Assembly: GCA_964017045.1 (NCBI GenBank)
Contig: OZ024808.1
Location: forward strand, 28,412,995 to 28,476,994
DNA length: 64,000 bases
Direction of reading: 5' to 3'
Origin: Omphiscola glabra
Taxonomy: Eukaryota; Mollusca; Gastropoda; Lymnaeidae
Below, in pieces: positions 23,079 to 38,000 of this stretch; position 1 is the stretch's first letter; each line of letters starts with the position of its first letter. The notes under the pieces are model-generated. The model searched no databases. It saw only the letters and a program-made list of their open reading frames with translations, and was not told the origin of the DNA. The translations under genes were made by a program, and so were the position numbers.

Positions 23079-26000
23079 GTAGGATAATCTGCATATAATT
23101 TACATTTGATAAATATAGAGCATATAGAGTGTTGTGTTAATTTCCTGCAGGCCCACTTCTTTTATTGAAGAACTTTAAAAAAAATAACAAGATCAGCTCT
23201 CTGTTTTAAGATTAAATGTCCTTGACATTAGTATTAGACAAATGATTTGTTGATGGACTGGGGAAATAAATTTGTAGTCATGGTGACAGGGTGTTCATGG
23301 CACATGTGATCTGAACAGATCTTAGGATCTTCCAAATATAAACTTTGGTAAAAAATGAAATAGAAATATTAACTGTGTAAAGGTTTTAAATAAAATTGTT
23401 TAAATAATTTAAACAGGGTTCTTCTGTGAAATTAGTTCTGATGAGTGCAGGTCACACCCATGCAGGAATGGAGCGAGTTGCATAAGTGGCCTCAACAAAT
23501 ACACATGCACCTGCAGAGCAGGGTTTACTGGTGAGAGCAGAGTTTTTTTTTGTCACATAAAGTCAACATCAGACACAGTCAAGATCATAACAGTTATTGC
23601 ATCCAACAATGCACATCATGCAATGATGGACATGGTAGAATTAGATTTTATATAACAGACTATCATCAACAATGGACCTATATTTTTTATAGAATAAAAC
23701 CAACAACAGATATACAGTAATGCCTATAAAATCGCAGGGGGTTATGTTCTGAACCCCCCCCCCCCCCCAACCAATGTGAAAACCTCGAAGTAGGACTTAT
23801 ATTTATTTTAAAGCTTAATAACCCCTTCACAAACTCTTATAAAAATAAAATAAAATAAATATATCTTTATATAACTATTTTTAGGCTAGATAATGGCTAG
23901 ATTATGCTTAGTTTACCACAAAAATAAATAAAATAATAAATTTATTAAAATATGCATTCTGTATGTCTAAAAAATCCCATGAAATAGCCAAAAATCCACT
24001 GAATGTAACCTATGAGAAAAGCCATGAAGGAGTAAGGATGCAAAATGCAAAGCACAAAGTAGCAGGGTATTTCTTTGTGTCGAATACACAAAATGTTCCC
24101 AAGCAGCAAACAATAATTGTACTTTTACAAATACAAAAAGTATTATGAAATTTAATTATAATCAAATAATTTAGGAAATAAACATAAAAATATTTATACT
24201 ATTTGTCCTTTAAATGCAACTTTTAAACCTATAAATAGTTGATGCCCTACTACTGTATTTAAAAAATTATAAATCTCTCTAATCAGGAAAAAATTGCGAA
24301 AAGGACATGGATGAATGCAAGTCAAATCCGTGTCACAATGGAGGGGACTGCACTGACTTGAAGAATGACTTTTATTGCGATTGTCCCCCTCGATTTAGTG
24401 GCAAACAGTGTCTCAACCTGACTGATGTGTGTTTACAGAATCCTTGTATGAACGGAGGCAGCTGCTCTTTGTCTGATGACGTTACAGGGTAGATTGTTTC
24501 ATTATCACAAGAACTTTTCAAATAATGGCATAAATATTTTACTCATTTAGCTGCTGTCAGTCTGACCTGGATATAAAATTGATCAGTAAAAGTACTTAAG
24601 AGTCTGACTTGGATATAAAATTGATCAGTAAAAGTACTTAAGAGTCTGACTTGGATATAAAATTGATCAGTAAAAGTACTTAAGAGTCTGACTTGGATAT
24701 AAAATTGATCAGTAAAAGTACTTAAGAGTCTGACTTGGATATAAAATTGATCAGTAAAACTACTTAAGAGTCTGACTTGGATATAAAATTGATCAGTAAA
24801 AGTACTTAAGAGTCTGACCTGGATATAAAATTGATCAGTAAAAGTACTTAAGAGTCTGACTTGGATATAAAATTGATCAGTAAAAGTACTTAAGAATAAA
24901 ATAGATTTCTTACTATATCTCAAATGTCACTGCTTACATGTGCATTTGACAGTAAGTTCTGGGTGTGGAGCCTGGTCCTCACAAACAATATACTTGAAAG
25001 AAAAATCAAAATAGATTACATTTTATATAACTGGAAATAATTTATGAAAGATTGATTTTGTTATACAGATGAAACATTGAATGAAGGAGATTCAAGGTAT
25101 GTGTAGATTATTTTTTAATAACTTGCCAAAAAATTGTTTCCTCAGCTTTCGCTGTCACTGTCCTCAGCATTACACAGGTGAGAGGTGTCAAACACTGTCC
25201 AGTAGCTGCCTGCTCAACCCTTGCCAACATGGAGCCACCTGCCAGAATCACACCAACTTCCACACTTGCCTGTGTCGACCGGGATATACAGGTTTAAATC
25301 TATTCACTGTTCTTGTGTGTCGACCGGGATATACAGGTTTAAATCTATTCACTGTTCTTGTGTGTCGACGGGATATACAGGTTTAAATCTATTCACTGTT
25401 CTTGTGTGTCGACCGGGATATACAGGTTTAAATCTATTCACTGTTCTTGTGTCTGCAATATCTAGTGGCTCGTTTTTCTCTTTCATCAAGATGGCTGCTC
25501 CCTTCTAACATTTGATAGTTGAGGTTTTCATTTACTCAGGGCTAACTTTGTCCCCGAGTATCCTTGCCTGGGTTAGCATGCTCAGCCACCCCACCATGGA
25601 TGACCATTGATGACCCTGGATGAATTAAATAAATTGCCACCACCTGGTTGTGAGGCTGGCGCCACACCGTATCACCACAGGGCCCCATGCAACATGTAGT
25701 GAGACTTTTTATTTCACTCGCACAAAAGTGCCAAAGAAAAAAAATATTTAAAAATTTAAAAAGTCCTAATCACATAAAGTAATGGAGGTGGGGGATGTTT
25801 TTTTTAAGACTGAATAGTTTTGTATCGTTAGCTTCCAATTGTTTATGTATCATGTCTATGAAATTAACAGCCTCAGTATCAGTATCTTCCAATCGTTTAT
25901 GTATCATGTCTATGAAATTAACAGTCTCAGTATCAGAATCTTCCAATTGTTTATGTATCATGTCTATGAAATTAACAGCCTCAGTATCAGAATCTTCCAA

Positions 26001-29000
26001 TCGTTTATGTATCATGTCTATGAAATTAACAGTCTCAGTATCAGAATCTTCCAATCGTTTATGTATCATGTCTATGAAATTAACAGCCTCAGTATCAGAA
26101 TCTTCCAATTGTTTATGTATCATGTCTATGAAATTAACAGCCTCAGTATCAGAATCTTCCAATTGTTTATGTATCATGTCTATGAAATTAACAGCCTCAG
26201 TATCAGAATCTTCCAATTGTTTAAGGATCATGGCTATGAAATTAACAGTCTCAGGCAGGCTCTAGAATTCATTGTACCAATAAAAAGGACTGAGATCATC
26301 TTACTGACTGAAAATTTGATTGGTTTAAAAAACTTTTCAATTTTAAACAGAAGACCTGAAACGAACAATTTTACTTAATAAATATTAATGAAACGTTTGA
26401 TGGTAAAATATCCCGAACAAATCAAATAATTTAAAACTAATTAAAGGCCGGGAAAAAATTGATTCAATTTTGCCATTAGAAGTTTTTTAAAATTTTTGGG
26501 ATGGTTTTAAGCAAACATGTTTACTCAATAAATACAGTCAAACCCGCTTATCTCGACCTCGGTTAACTGGCCAACCCTGTTAAGTCGACGTCTTTGGCGT
26601 GGAACCGCCAGATTCTCTCTTTGTCTTAGCATTTTCTCATCGGTTATGTCGATTCTTTTACGTTGCCGAACCCTAATATCTCAAGCACAAAAGAGGGCCA
26701 AATTTGCCTCTCAACGTTGGTTATCTCGATCCCCATGACCAATCGCCAGCTTTTGAAAATGTTAGTTATCGATGCCACGAAAGGAAACCACAAACTTGAC
26801 TAAGCAATGCATTGGAATCAATCAGTATAATATTTTAATTTGAGGTTAAAAAACCCGGTAGAGTCCATATTATAATGGGTCATCATTTGCCGTGTGCAAA
26901 GTGTCATGGCAATGCGCATGGGCAGCCATTCACAGTCACTTGCATAATGGCTATACCATACTACTAACTCATTCATAAAAGGTTGACATGGAAAGCTTTA
27001 ATTAATTAGTCATGCGCCAAAGTTGAAAGTTCAAAATAAGTAGTTCCCGAAAAGTATTTTAGTAATAAGGGGATGCGTTGCCTCATATAGCTTATATAGC
27101 ATATACCGGTATAATGGTAGCCGCAGATTTGGTAAACAGAAAAGCCTTATATTAATACATTATATTAAATTTACTGGTATACTTAGTGCATAGTTAGATT
27201 TAGATATTTTATAATTTATATATAATTGTATAATATTATTTTTAATACAGCATTAGTTCTGTAAATAAAAGTTGTATAAAATTATCATTAAAGCGAGAGT
27301 TATTTAGCTCGTGACGCGAACAGCGAAATTGGGTCACAGAATGTGGCGATGCGGTCCATGATAAAAAAGGACAAACGAAGTCGTACGTTAAAAATTCATA
27401 ACTTTAAAACTTCAACAGCTAAAATTATGATTTTGGTGAATTAATTCTGTAAAAAATGCTGTTGTGTAAAAAAAAAACTCCAAAAACACGTGCATGTACA
27501 TTCTCATTTATTAACACACATCATGTACATAAAGAAATTTAAAGACATGTTAATATTTTGCCGCCATATTGGTTTTTGTTTATCTCGATCATCGGTTATC
27601 TCGACGCTTTTTGGCAAACCCAGAGGCCGTCGACATAACCGGGTTGTACTGTAACTTTATTTTAGACCAGGGAGGCCAACAGCTGAGTCAGGGTTGCGGC
27701 AAGACCATCCCAAAAATCAGGTTTATTCATATTTTATAAAGCGTTATTTATCGTGGGGGTGCAGGGAATATGTTTGAAATCAAGATGGGGGTGTGGGAAA
27801 TGTTTTGAAATCAAGAGGGGTTGCGCTGCTGTGATACTTTAGAATCCCTGTTCAAAATATGCAAAACTGACCCTTGTAGAGAGTAGGAAACATTTTGTAC
27901 AGTAGTGCTAGCTTCCATTCTACTTCTACAGGTTCAAACTGTGAGACTAATGTTGACGATTGTGCCGGCAAACCTTGCCAGAATGGTGCCACGTGTATAG
28001 ACCTGGTCAATGATTACTTCTGTCAGTGCAACTATTCTCACACTGGAAAAGACTGTAACTTTGAGGTGAAACCTTGCATCTCCAACCCGTGTCGGAATGG
28101 TGCAGTGTGCTCAATGGATCCAACTTACCCGCAGAAATTCAGATGTCATTGTCCCATAGGATATCATGGTAAAAAGTCAACAAAAATTCAGATGTCATTG
28201 TCCCATAGGATATCATGGTAAAAAGTCAACAAAAATTCAGATGTCATTGTCCCATAGGATATCATGGTAAAAAGTCAACAAAAATTCAGATGTCATTGTC
28301 CCATAGGATATCATGGTAAAAAGTCAACAAAAATTCAGATGTCATTGTCCCATAGGATATCATGGTAAAAAGTCAACAAAAATTCAGATGTCATTGTCCC
28401 ATAGGATATCATGGTAAAAAGTTCTTTATGTAGAAATCGATATTGAAGTTTCTACACTGCATTGGCAATATTATTTCAGTAAAAGCAACAATATGATGCA
28501 TTTGTGGTTCTGTTGTAAATGAAGCATTTGTGGTTCTGTGGTAAATGATTCACTTGTGGTTCTGTTGTAAATGATGCACTTGTGGTTCTTTGATAAATTA
28601 TGCACCTGTGGTTCTGTGGTAAATGATACACCTGTGGTTCTATGGTAAATGATGCACCTGTGGTTCTGTGGTAAATGATACTTTTAGGGTCCTGTTGTAA
28701 ATTATAGACTTGTGGTTCTTTGGTAAATGATACACTTGTGGTTATGTGGTAAATTATGCACCTGTGGTTCTGTGGTAAATGATACACCTATGGTTCTGTG
28801 GTAAATTATGCATCTGTGGTAAATGATACACCTGTGGTTCTGTGGTTCTGTGGTAAATGGTACACTTGTGGTTCTGTTGTAAATTATTAACTTTTAAAAA
28901 AAAAATTTGTCTTGAAATTTACTTATGTTAAACAATTATTAAAAAACCTGCCATCAGGAACAAGAGACAGGTTTCATTGCAAGAAAGTTTATTGAGTACT

Positions 29001-32000
29001 GAACAAATTAAATATTGATTATTACTTTGGTCTCACTGTTTCATCTTTGGGTTTTATTTAATAGATGGATCTGTATGAAAACTGTTAATGGATGGATCTG
29101 TATGAAAACTGTTAATGGATGGATCTGTATGAAAACTGTTAATGGATGGATCTGTATGAAAACTGTTAATGGATGGATCTGTATTAAAACTGTTAATGGA
29201 TGGATATGTATGAAAACTGTTAATGGATGGATATGTATGAAAACTGTTAATGGATGGATCTGTATGAAAACTGTTAATGGATGGATCTGTATTAAAACTG
29301 TTAATGGATGGATATGTATGAAAACTGTTAATAGATGGATCTGTATGAAAACTGTTAATGGATGGATCTGTATGAAAACTGTTAATGGATGGATCTGTAT
29401 TAAAACTGTTAATGGATGGATATGTATGAAAACTGTTAATAGATGGATCTGTATGAAAACTGTTAATGGATGGATCTGTATGAAAACTGTTAATAGATGG
29501 ATCTGTATGAAAACTGTTAATGGATGGATCTGTATGAAAACTGTTAATAGATGGATCTGTATGAAAACTGTTAATGGATGGATCTGTATGAAAACTGTTA
29601 ATAGATGGATCTGTATGAAAACTGTTAATGTTTAAAAAAAAAATTGCAGGAAAATGTGTTTTAAAATTTTACATTCTGTTAGACTAAGTATTCAAAAATG
29701 CTTTGCCATCTTGGCCTACTTTTCCCAAAATAGTTGCCTTTACATTCTACTGTAAGTCCAAAGAGGTGGAAAATCTGGGCAAAATTGAAAAGTTCACCAC
29801 TTAGTTATGAGCAGATGTGCTACCATTGTTCCTCAGAGCCACTCTTTAAAACTTATAATATTGATGTAACTTTTTAGTTACAAAATTTTAAATATCAAAT
29901 GTTTGATTTTTTTCATTAGATATACTTTTTACAATTATAAATTTCACAATTTTTTTTTTTTAAAAAGGGTTCACATGTGAAACAGATATCAATGAATGTG
30001 CTGAGAGCAGTCCATGTAGAAATGGTGGCTCCTGCATCAACAGCAAGGGCTCCTACACATGTGCGTGTGTAGGTGGGTACAGCGGACAGCATTGTGAGAT
30101 AAACATTGATGATTGTATACAAAGTAAGTGCCTAGTTTTACTTTACGGTTTACTTGCCCTAACTACAGAGTGACCATATGGTTTACATGCCCTAACTACA
30201 GAGTGACCATATGGTGTACATGCCCTTACTACAGAATGACCATATGATGTACATGCCCTTACTACAGAGTGACCATATGGTTTACATGCCCTTACTACAG
30301 AGTGACCATATGATGTACATGCCCTTACTACAGAGTCACCATATGGTGTACTTGCCCTTACTACAGAGTCACCTTATGGTGTACTTGCCCTTACTACAGA
30401 GTGACCATATGGTATACATGCCCTTACTACAGAGTCACCATGTGGTGTACTTGCCCTTACTACAGAGTCACCATATGGTGTACTTGCCCTTACTACAGAG
30501 TGACCATAACATTCCTATATAAATGCTTGGTTAAAATATTCTAATTTTTTTTCTCACATGTTAGAAATAGAAGTAAAACACTTTTTTGAAAAATGATGAC
30601 TCTCTTACTGCCATCAGCTGACTCTCTTACTGCCATCAGCTGACTCTCTTACTGCCATCAGCTGACTCTCTGCCATCAGCTGACTCTCTTACTGCCATCA
30701 GCTGACACTCTTACTGCCATCAGCTGACTCTCTTACTGCCATCAGCTGACTCTCTTACTGCCATCAGCTGACAATCTTACTGCCATCAGCTGACTCTCTT
30801 ACTGCCATCAGCTGACTCTCTTACTGCCATCAGCTGACTCTTTTACTGCCATCAGCTGACACTCTTACTGCCTTCAGCTGACTCTCTTGCTGCCATCAGC
30901 TGACTCTCTTGCTGACATCAGCTGACTCTCTTACTGCCATCAGCTGACTCTCTTACTGCCATCAGCTGACTCTTACTGCCATCAGCTGACTCTTACTGCC
31001 ATCAGCTTACTCTTGGATGAAAAAAATGAATGTTACTTAAAATAAATTTTAACACAAATATATTTTTTTCTAGATCCGTGCCAGAATGGTGGAGTTTGCA
31101 AAGATGGCATCAATAACTATACATGTCACTGTGTTACCGGCTTCGGGGGAAAGCTCTGTGAGGTCAACAAGAACGAGTGTGAGCCCAACCCATGCGCCAA
31201 CAATGCCACCTGCGCTGATTACATCAACTCCTATGGCTGCATCTGTAAGCCTGGATTCAGTGGGGTCAACTGTCAGCACAATGATGATGACTGTTCCAAC
31301 AAGTTAGTTCCTTTGTTCCAAAAAGTTATTTCCCTTGTCACACTTGTTGGAATGGATGTTTTTTATATTTCTTGGAATGGTTGCAAAGAATAATTGAAAA
31401 GCAGTTTAGAATGTTTCACATTAAATTTTTTTTTTAATCAAGAATAGTTAAATACAAATTTAAATAATAAAAAAAAATGTCTTGAAGAAAATAGATAATT
31501 CAAGATATAAATATCTTATTTCATTACTCAGTAATATGGTACAATAATAGAATTAAACGTACACAGTAACTTTTTACATTTATCTTTAATAGAATTGGTA
31601 TGGACCTCCATACTTCCTCCTAAGACACAGTCTTGTGCAGGGCCATGCAAAACAGTGGGGCTAATGACATTTAGGCCCTGGGCCCCAACTACAAGGGGAG
31701 AAAAAACTTCTTAATTCATGCAAAATATGTGTATAGATGGACAATTTTTTTTTGGGGGGGGGGCAAGGGGTGCTTAAATTCAGCCTTGCCATAGGCATAC
31801 TTTTTGCTTGCCCTGGACTTGTGCACAATACTGTTCCTGAGTCAAAACAATGTCTTCTGCATTATACTTTAAAATAGGAGATTTTGTCAGTATCTATTGG
31901 TTTAACATTTAACTTGCAAAGATAACATTTCCACCCATGGTTGGCCAGCAGATGAGGCAGTTTAATATCAGATAATGTGTTGTTTTCCAGCCCCTGCTTA

Positions 32001-35000
32001 CACAACGGTCAGTGTATTGACCAGATCAGTGACCACACCTGTAAATGCCCTTACGGCTACTCTGGCACTTTCTGCCAGCACCACATATGTGACACGTCAC
32101 CCTGCTTGAAGGGTGGCGAATGTCTAAAACGGGGCGATAATTATAAGTGTTTGTGCCCCCAAGAGTTCCACGGCCCAAGGTGTGAGGTAAGCAAGCCTTT
32201 CTACTGTCATATCCTGATTGCACACAAAATACTTTTAAATTAAATACAGTAATCATGGGAGATGACTTAAAAACAAAAATGAGTGCACATTACTTTAGGT
32301 GTGCAAAAGAACATTAAGATGAATAGAAAGATGAATAGAAACACTATGGGCCTATTATTTTAAAGTCTAAACATCTTGTATTTCTTCCATACATTGGTTT
32401 GAGAAATGGCAATTTTTAGCATGGACATTTCACCACCTTAGACAGGTACAATGAACTGATATCTGGTTAATGGAGACTTTAAAGGGGCTTGTACTCTTGC
32501 TCAACTAATTAGTAAAAAGTTCATTCATTGATTTATTTCCCTTTGAAAAAAAAAAATTAAATCACATTTATTTATTTAATTTTTAAAAATGTATTTATTT
32601 ATTTAAATAAAAAAATAGAGTGTTGAGTTTTTAAAAAAAATGTTAATATGATAAATAATTGAAGACAATCTATTTGCAAAGTGTGATACCAAAGAATGCG
32701 TGCCCAACACATGCGACCCCATAGGAACAGATGTCGCAAGAAAGGTCAAGGATGTTTACTTGTGTGAGTGCAAAAAAGGCTGGACAGGTAATGTGGTATT
32801 AGATGTTGCGCATGTCTTCGTTGGGTAACACTAATTTCTACAACAAGTTTAGTTCTTTCACAATCTGCTAATGGGGAACATAATCATTCTTTTTATCCAT
32901 ACAGCCACTTGAGTTATTACACATTGTATACCAGGAAGTGTTCATTTATCCATACAGCCACTTGAGTTATTACACATTGTATACCAGGAAGTATTCATTA
33001 CATTGATTAAAATTGGTTTTGACAGTTGCTTGGTTTACTCTCCTTGTTAAGGACACAGTTGTGACACCAGAGTGCAGTGTGATGACAACCCTTGTGTCAA
33101 TGGAGCCACTTGCAAGAATACTTCCTATGGAGCTGCTTGTGTGTGCCCAATCGTAAGATAGTTTGGGATCATTTAAATATTCACAAAAATTCACTGAACA
33201 AACATGTTTAAATCAGGAATCCATCATTGATTTTCTATTCCTGATTTAGTGAGGGTTTTTTTGGTTGTATTTTCACAATAATCATACAATAAGATAAGAT
33301 AAGATATTTTTATTGATCCAAATAAATGGAAATTTTGTTTTAATTCATCGTACATATTTTGTTCAGTCCTGAAAATGCTTGTTTGAGTTTTCCGTTGTTC
33401 CTTAAAATTAGTCTGTAGCAAGACATTGGGCGTGTAATTGTGCAGTAAAAATAACTGTTGAGTTCTTGAGTGAGAACAGAGTCTTGGATTTTTGTTTGAA
33501 CGGAGTTCTTGTTTTTCCTCTCCTAGATCAGGGACACTCCTTTTGTCTGTACCCAATGTCAAACATTCTAATTTGATTGAGAGATCCCAGTGTTAAACAT
33601 TATAATTTGATTGAGAGACCCCAGTGTTTCAGGCTGTCGAGGACTGCTGTCTTGTTGTGAAAGAATGGATGTCATCAAACAGACTATATGATGATAAGAC
33701 TTTGGCAATTATTTGTGGCTCGGACGCCAATCTTTGGAAGGTTGCCATAGCATCAATAAAAGTTTGTGCTTCTGAGATCCCGTTGTCCTCCACTGTTTGA
33801 CCTTGACTTTTATATTGACAGTAAACTTAGAATGATTCCCCATATCAATTCTTTGGTCAGGGCATGCTACTGTCATCTGCTGCCTCGGGTCAGCTGCGTC
33901 CTCAACTCAATAAGAGAACAGCCAATGCTGTAGCGGTAACTAACAATTGTTTGTGGGGTTTACCTCAGAACCAAATTCAGAGACTCCAGAAGATACAAAA
34001 TACTGCCACATGCATTGTATTGCGTAAAGAGAAATCTGACCACATCCCCCCAGTTCTTAGAGATCGCCAATGGGTTCCTGTGAGTGAGCGCATTGACCAC
34101 AAAATTCTGTCCCTGGCGTACAGCTGTATGGAAGGCTCTGCACCGGAATATCTGAAAGAACTGATTTATAAACACGTATCCTTAAAGAGCCTGCGGTCTT
34201 CAACACAGTCCTTACTGAGAGTTCCCAGTGTGGATGGACACAGAAAATGTCTTTCGGAGTGCGCTCTTTTGAAGCGATAGCGCCAAAATTATGGAACAGT
34301 TTGCCTCAATCTTTGAAGGAAATTGAAAATGATAAAAAAAATCATTTAAGAAACATTTAAAAACTTTTTTATATAATTAGATTTAAGAACATCAGGGCGT
34401 AGTGAGCATGCTAAAGTAGCATGGACACAAGCGCTATATAAGTATTCAATCAAAAAGTGTTAAACCTTGTAATTTGCTTGATGGACCCTGTCAGGGCCGA
34501 GGACCATAACGTTTCAAGTAAAAATGTATCACTTATTGTAGGCCCTATCAAAATGTATCACTTATTGTAGGCCCTATCAAAATGAGTGGCCCAGGTGGAG
34601 AGTCTGGTGGCCCAGGTGGAGAGTCTGGTGGCCCAGGTGGAGAGTCTGGTGGCCCAGGTGGAGAGTCTGGTGGCCCAGGTGGAGAGTCTGGTGGCCCAGG
34701 TGGAGAGTCTGGTGGCCCAGGTGGAGAGTCTGGTGGCCCAGGTGGAGAGTCTGGTGGCCCAGGTGGAGAGTCTGGTGGCCCAGGTGGAGAGTCTGGTGGC
34801 CCAGGTGGAGAGTCTGGTGGCCCAGGTGGAGAGTCTGGTGGCCCAGGTGGAGAGTCTGGTGGCCCAGGTGGAGAGTCTGGTGGCCCAGGTGGAGAGTCTG
34901 GTGGCCCAGGTGGAGAGTCTGGTGGCCCAGGTGGAGAGTCTGGTGGCCCAGGTGGAGAGTCTGGTGGCCCAGGTGGAGAGTCTGGTGGCCCAGGTGGAGA

Positions 35001-38000
35001 GTCTGGTGGCCCAGGTGGAGAGTCTGGTGGCCCAGGTGGAGAGTCTGGTGGCCCAGGTGGAGAGTCTGGTGGCCCAGGTGGAGAGTCTGGTGGCCCAGGT
35101 GGAGAGTCTGGTGGCCCAGGTGGAGAGTCTGGTGGCCCAGGTGGAGAGTCTGGTGGCCCAGGTGGAGAGTCTGGTGGCCCAGGTGGAGAGTCTGGTGGCC
35201 CAGGTGGAGAGTCTGGTGGCCCAGGTGGAGAGTCTGGTGGCCCAGGTGGAGAGTCTGGTGGCCCAGGTGGAGAGTCTGGTGGCCCAGGTGGAGAGTCTGG
35301 TGGCCCAGGTGGAGAGTCTGGTGGCCCAGGTGGAGAGTCTGGTGGCCCAGGTGGAGAGTCTGGTGGCCCAGGTGGAGAGTCTGGTGGCCCAGGTGGAGAG
35401 TCTGGTGGCCCAGGTGGAGAGTCCGGTGGCCCAGGTGGAGAGTCTGGTGGCCCAGGTGGAGAGTCCTGTGGCCCAGGTGGAGAGTCTGGTGGCCCAGGTG
35501 GAGAGTCTGGTGGCCCAGGTGGAGAGTCTGGTGGCCCAGGTGGAGAGTCTGGTGGCCCAGGTGGAGAGTCTGGTGGCCCAGGTGGAGAGTCTGGTGGCCC
35601 AGGTGGAGAGTCTGGTGGCCCAGGTGGAGAGTCTGGTGGCCCAGGTGGAGAGTCTGGTGGCCCAGGTGGAGAGTCTGGTGGCCCAGGTGGAGAGTCTGGT
35701 GGCCCAGGTGGAGAGTCTGGTGGCCCAGGTGGAGAGTCTGGTGGCCCAGGTGGAGAGTCTGGTGGCCCAGGTGGAGAGTCTGGTGGCCCAGGTGGAGAGT
35801 CTGGTGGCCCAGGTGGAGAGTCTGGTGGCCCAGGTGGAGAGTCTGGTGGCCCAGGTGGAGAGTCTGGTGGCCCAGGTGGAGAGTCTGGTGGCCCAGGTGG
35901 AGAGTCTGGTGGCCCAGGTGGAGAGTCTTGTGGCCCAGGTGGAGAGTCTGGTGGCCCAGGTGGAGAGTCTGGTGGCCCAGGTGGAGAGTCTGGTGGCCCA
36001 GGTGGAGAGTCTGGTGGCCCAGGTGGAGAGTCTGGTGGCCCAGGTGGAGAGTCTGGTGGCCGAGGTGGAGAGTCTGGTGGCCGAGGTGGATAGTCTGGTT
36101 GTCCCAGGCAAATACCACGTGAAGCAACATTTCCATTTGTTTGGATCAATAAAAGAATCTTATCTTATCTTATTTAAATTCAATTCTTTTCACAAAAATA
36201 TGATGCCCACTGATTCGCCACATGCAGTAGAGTCTAGTAAATTTGGTCACATAGGAATCATCCCTATAGTAAATATCGTTTTATTCAATACTGACCGACA
36301 TGTCCACGTATAATGAGAAACCCTTAACTTAGAGTACCATTTTGTACCATACATTTCTCGTATTCTACACTGTAATATATGGTATTTGATTGTATCCACC
36401 CTCACAAAGGAGTGTTTTATTTTTAAAATAATTATTTCTTTGACATTGTCAGCTTATTTGTATAAACAGGTTAATAAGGTTCCAGTGCGTTTAAGAATAT
36501 TACATATCGCTTGTAATTTCATCATTTTACTTGCATCAAATTTTAGAATTTATTGCTGATGGGAATATTTAGAGTCAGCAATGAGCTGTGCCTTGAGTCA
36601 AGAGTAGAAGACTTGAACCAAAAGTTTTGCAGCTTGTTAATGAAAAGAAATGTCAAATTTCTCATTTTAGTTTGTCTCAGTTATGAAACATCTTATTTCT
36701 TCATTTCATTTATTTCATTCAATAGTTGTGTTTTATTATTTATCTAGTGTGGCAAATTGTACTTTTCATGCACCAATACTTGGGGGGTTTTGGAAAAGGG
36801 TTGCCTGCCCTTTGTTTTCTTGGAACAAAGTGATTCAATAATGATGAGCTCTGCAACGTTCAGACATCTAAGTAAATGAACACTCAACACAATGTTCAGA
36901 CATCTAAGTAAATGAACACTCAACACAATGTTCAGACATCTAAGTAAATTAACACTCAACACAATGTTCAGACATCTAAGTAAATTAACACTCAACACAT
37001 CTAAGTAAATGAACACTCAACACAATGTTCAGACATCTAAGTAAATGAACACTCAACACAATGTTCAGACATCTAAGTAAATGAACACTCAACACAATGT
37101 TCAGACATCTAAGTAAATGAACACTCAACACAATGTTCAGACATCTAAGTAAATGAACACTCAACACAATGTTCAGACATCTAAGTAAATGAACACTCAA
37201 CACAATGTTCAGACATCTAAGTAAATGAACACTCAACACAATGTTCAGACATCTAAGTAAATGAACACTCAACACAATGTTCAGACATCTAAGTAAATGA
37301 ACACTCAACACAATGTTCAGACATCTAAGTAAATGAACACTCAACACAATGTTCAGACATCTAAGTAAATGAACACTCAACACAATGTTCAGACATCTAA
37401 GTAAATGAACACTCAACACAATGTTCAGACATCTAAGTAAATGAACACTCAACACAATGTTCAGACATCTAAGTAAATGAACACTCAACACAATGTTCAG
37501 ACATCTAAGTAAATGAACACTCAACACAATGTTCAGACATCTAAGTAAATGAACACTCAACACAATGTTCAGACATCTAAGTAAATGAACACTCAACACA
37601 ATGTTCAGACATCTAAGTAAATTAACACTCAACACAATGTTCAGACATCTAAGTAAATTAACACTCAACACAATGTTCAGACATCTAAGTAAATGAACAC
37701 TCAACACAATGTTCAGACATCTAAGTAAATGAACACTCAACACAATGTTCAGACATCTAAGTAAATGAACACTCAACACAATGTTCAGACATCTAAGTAA
37801 ATTAACACTCAACACAATGTTCAGACATCTAAGTAAATAAACACTCAACACAATGTTCAGACATCTAAGTAAATGAACACTCAACACAATGTTCAGACAT
37901 CTAAGTAAATGAACACTCAACACAATGTTCAGACATCTAAGTAAATGAACACTCAACACAATGTTCAGACATCTAATTAAATGAACACTCAACACAATGT

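Noticed and set aside
28169..28221. Extension of exon e through the first donor
   Set aside because: Runs into a stop after about 17 codons; the GTAAAA donor joins in frame to exon f.
24543..30522. Periodic ORFs in arrays at 24543, 25770, 28476, 29015 and 30211
   Set aside because: All coincide exactly with minisatellites inside Notch introns.
34548..36313. Very long open frames on both strands (503-575 codons), including a collagen-like PPGPPDS heptad
   Set aside because: The 21-bp unit is a multiple of three without stops in five frames. It lies in a Notch intron with no splice or start context, so it is periodicity and not a gene.
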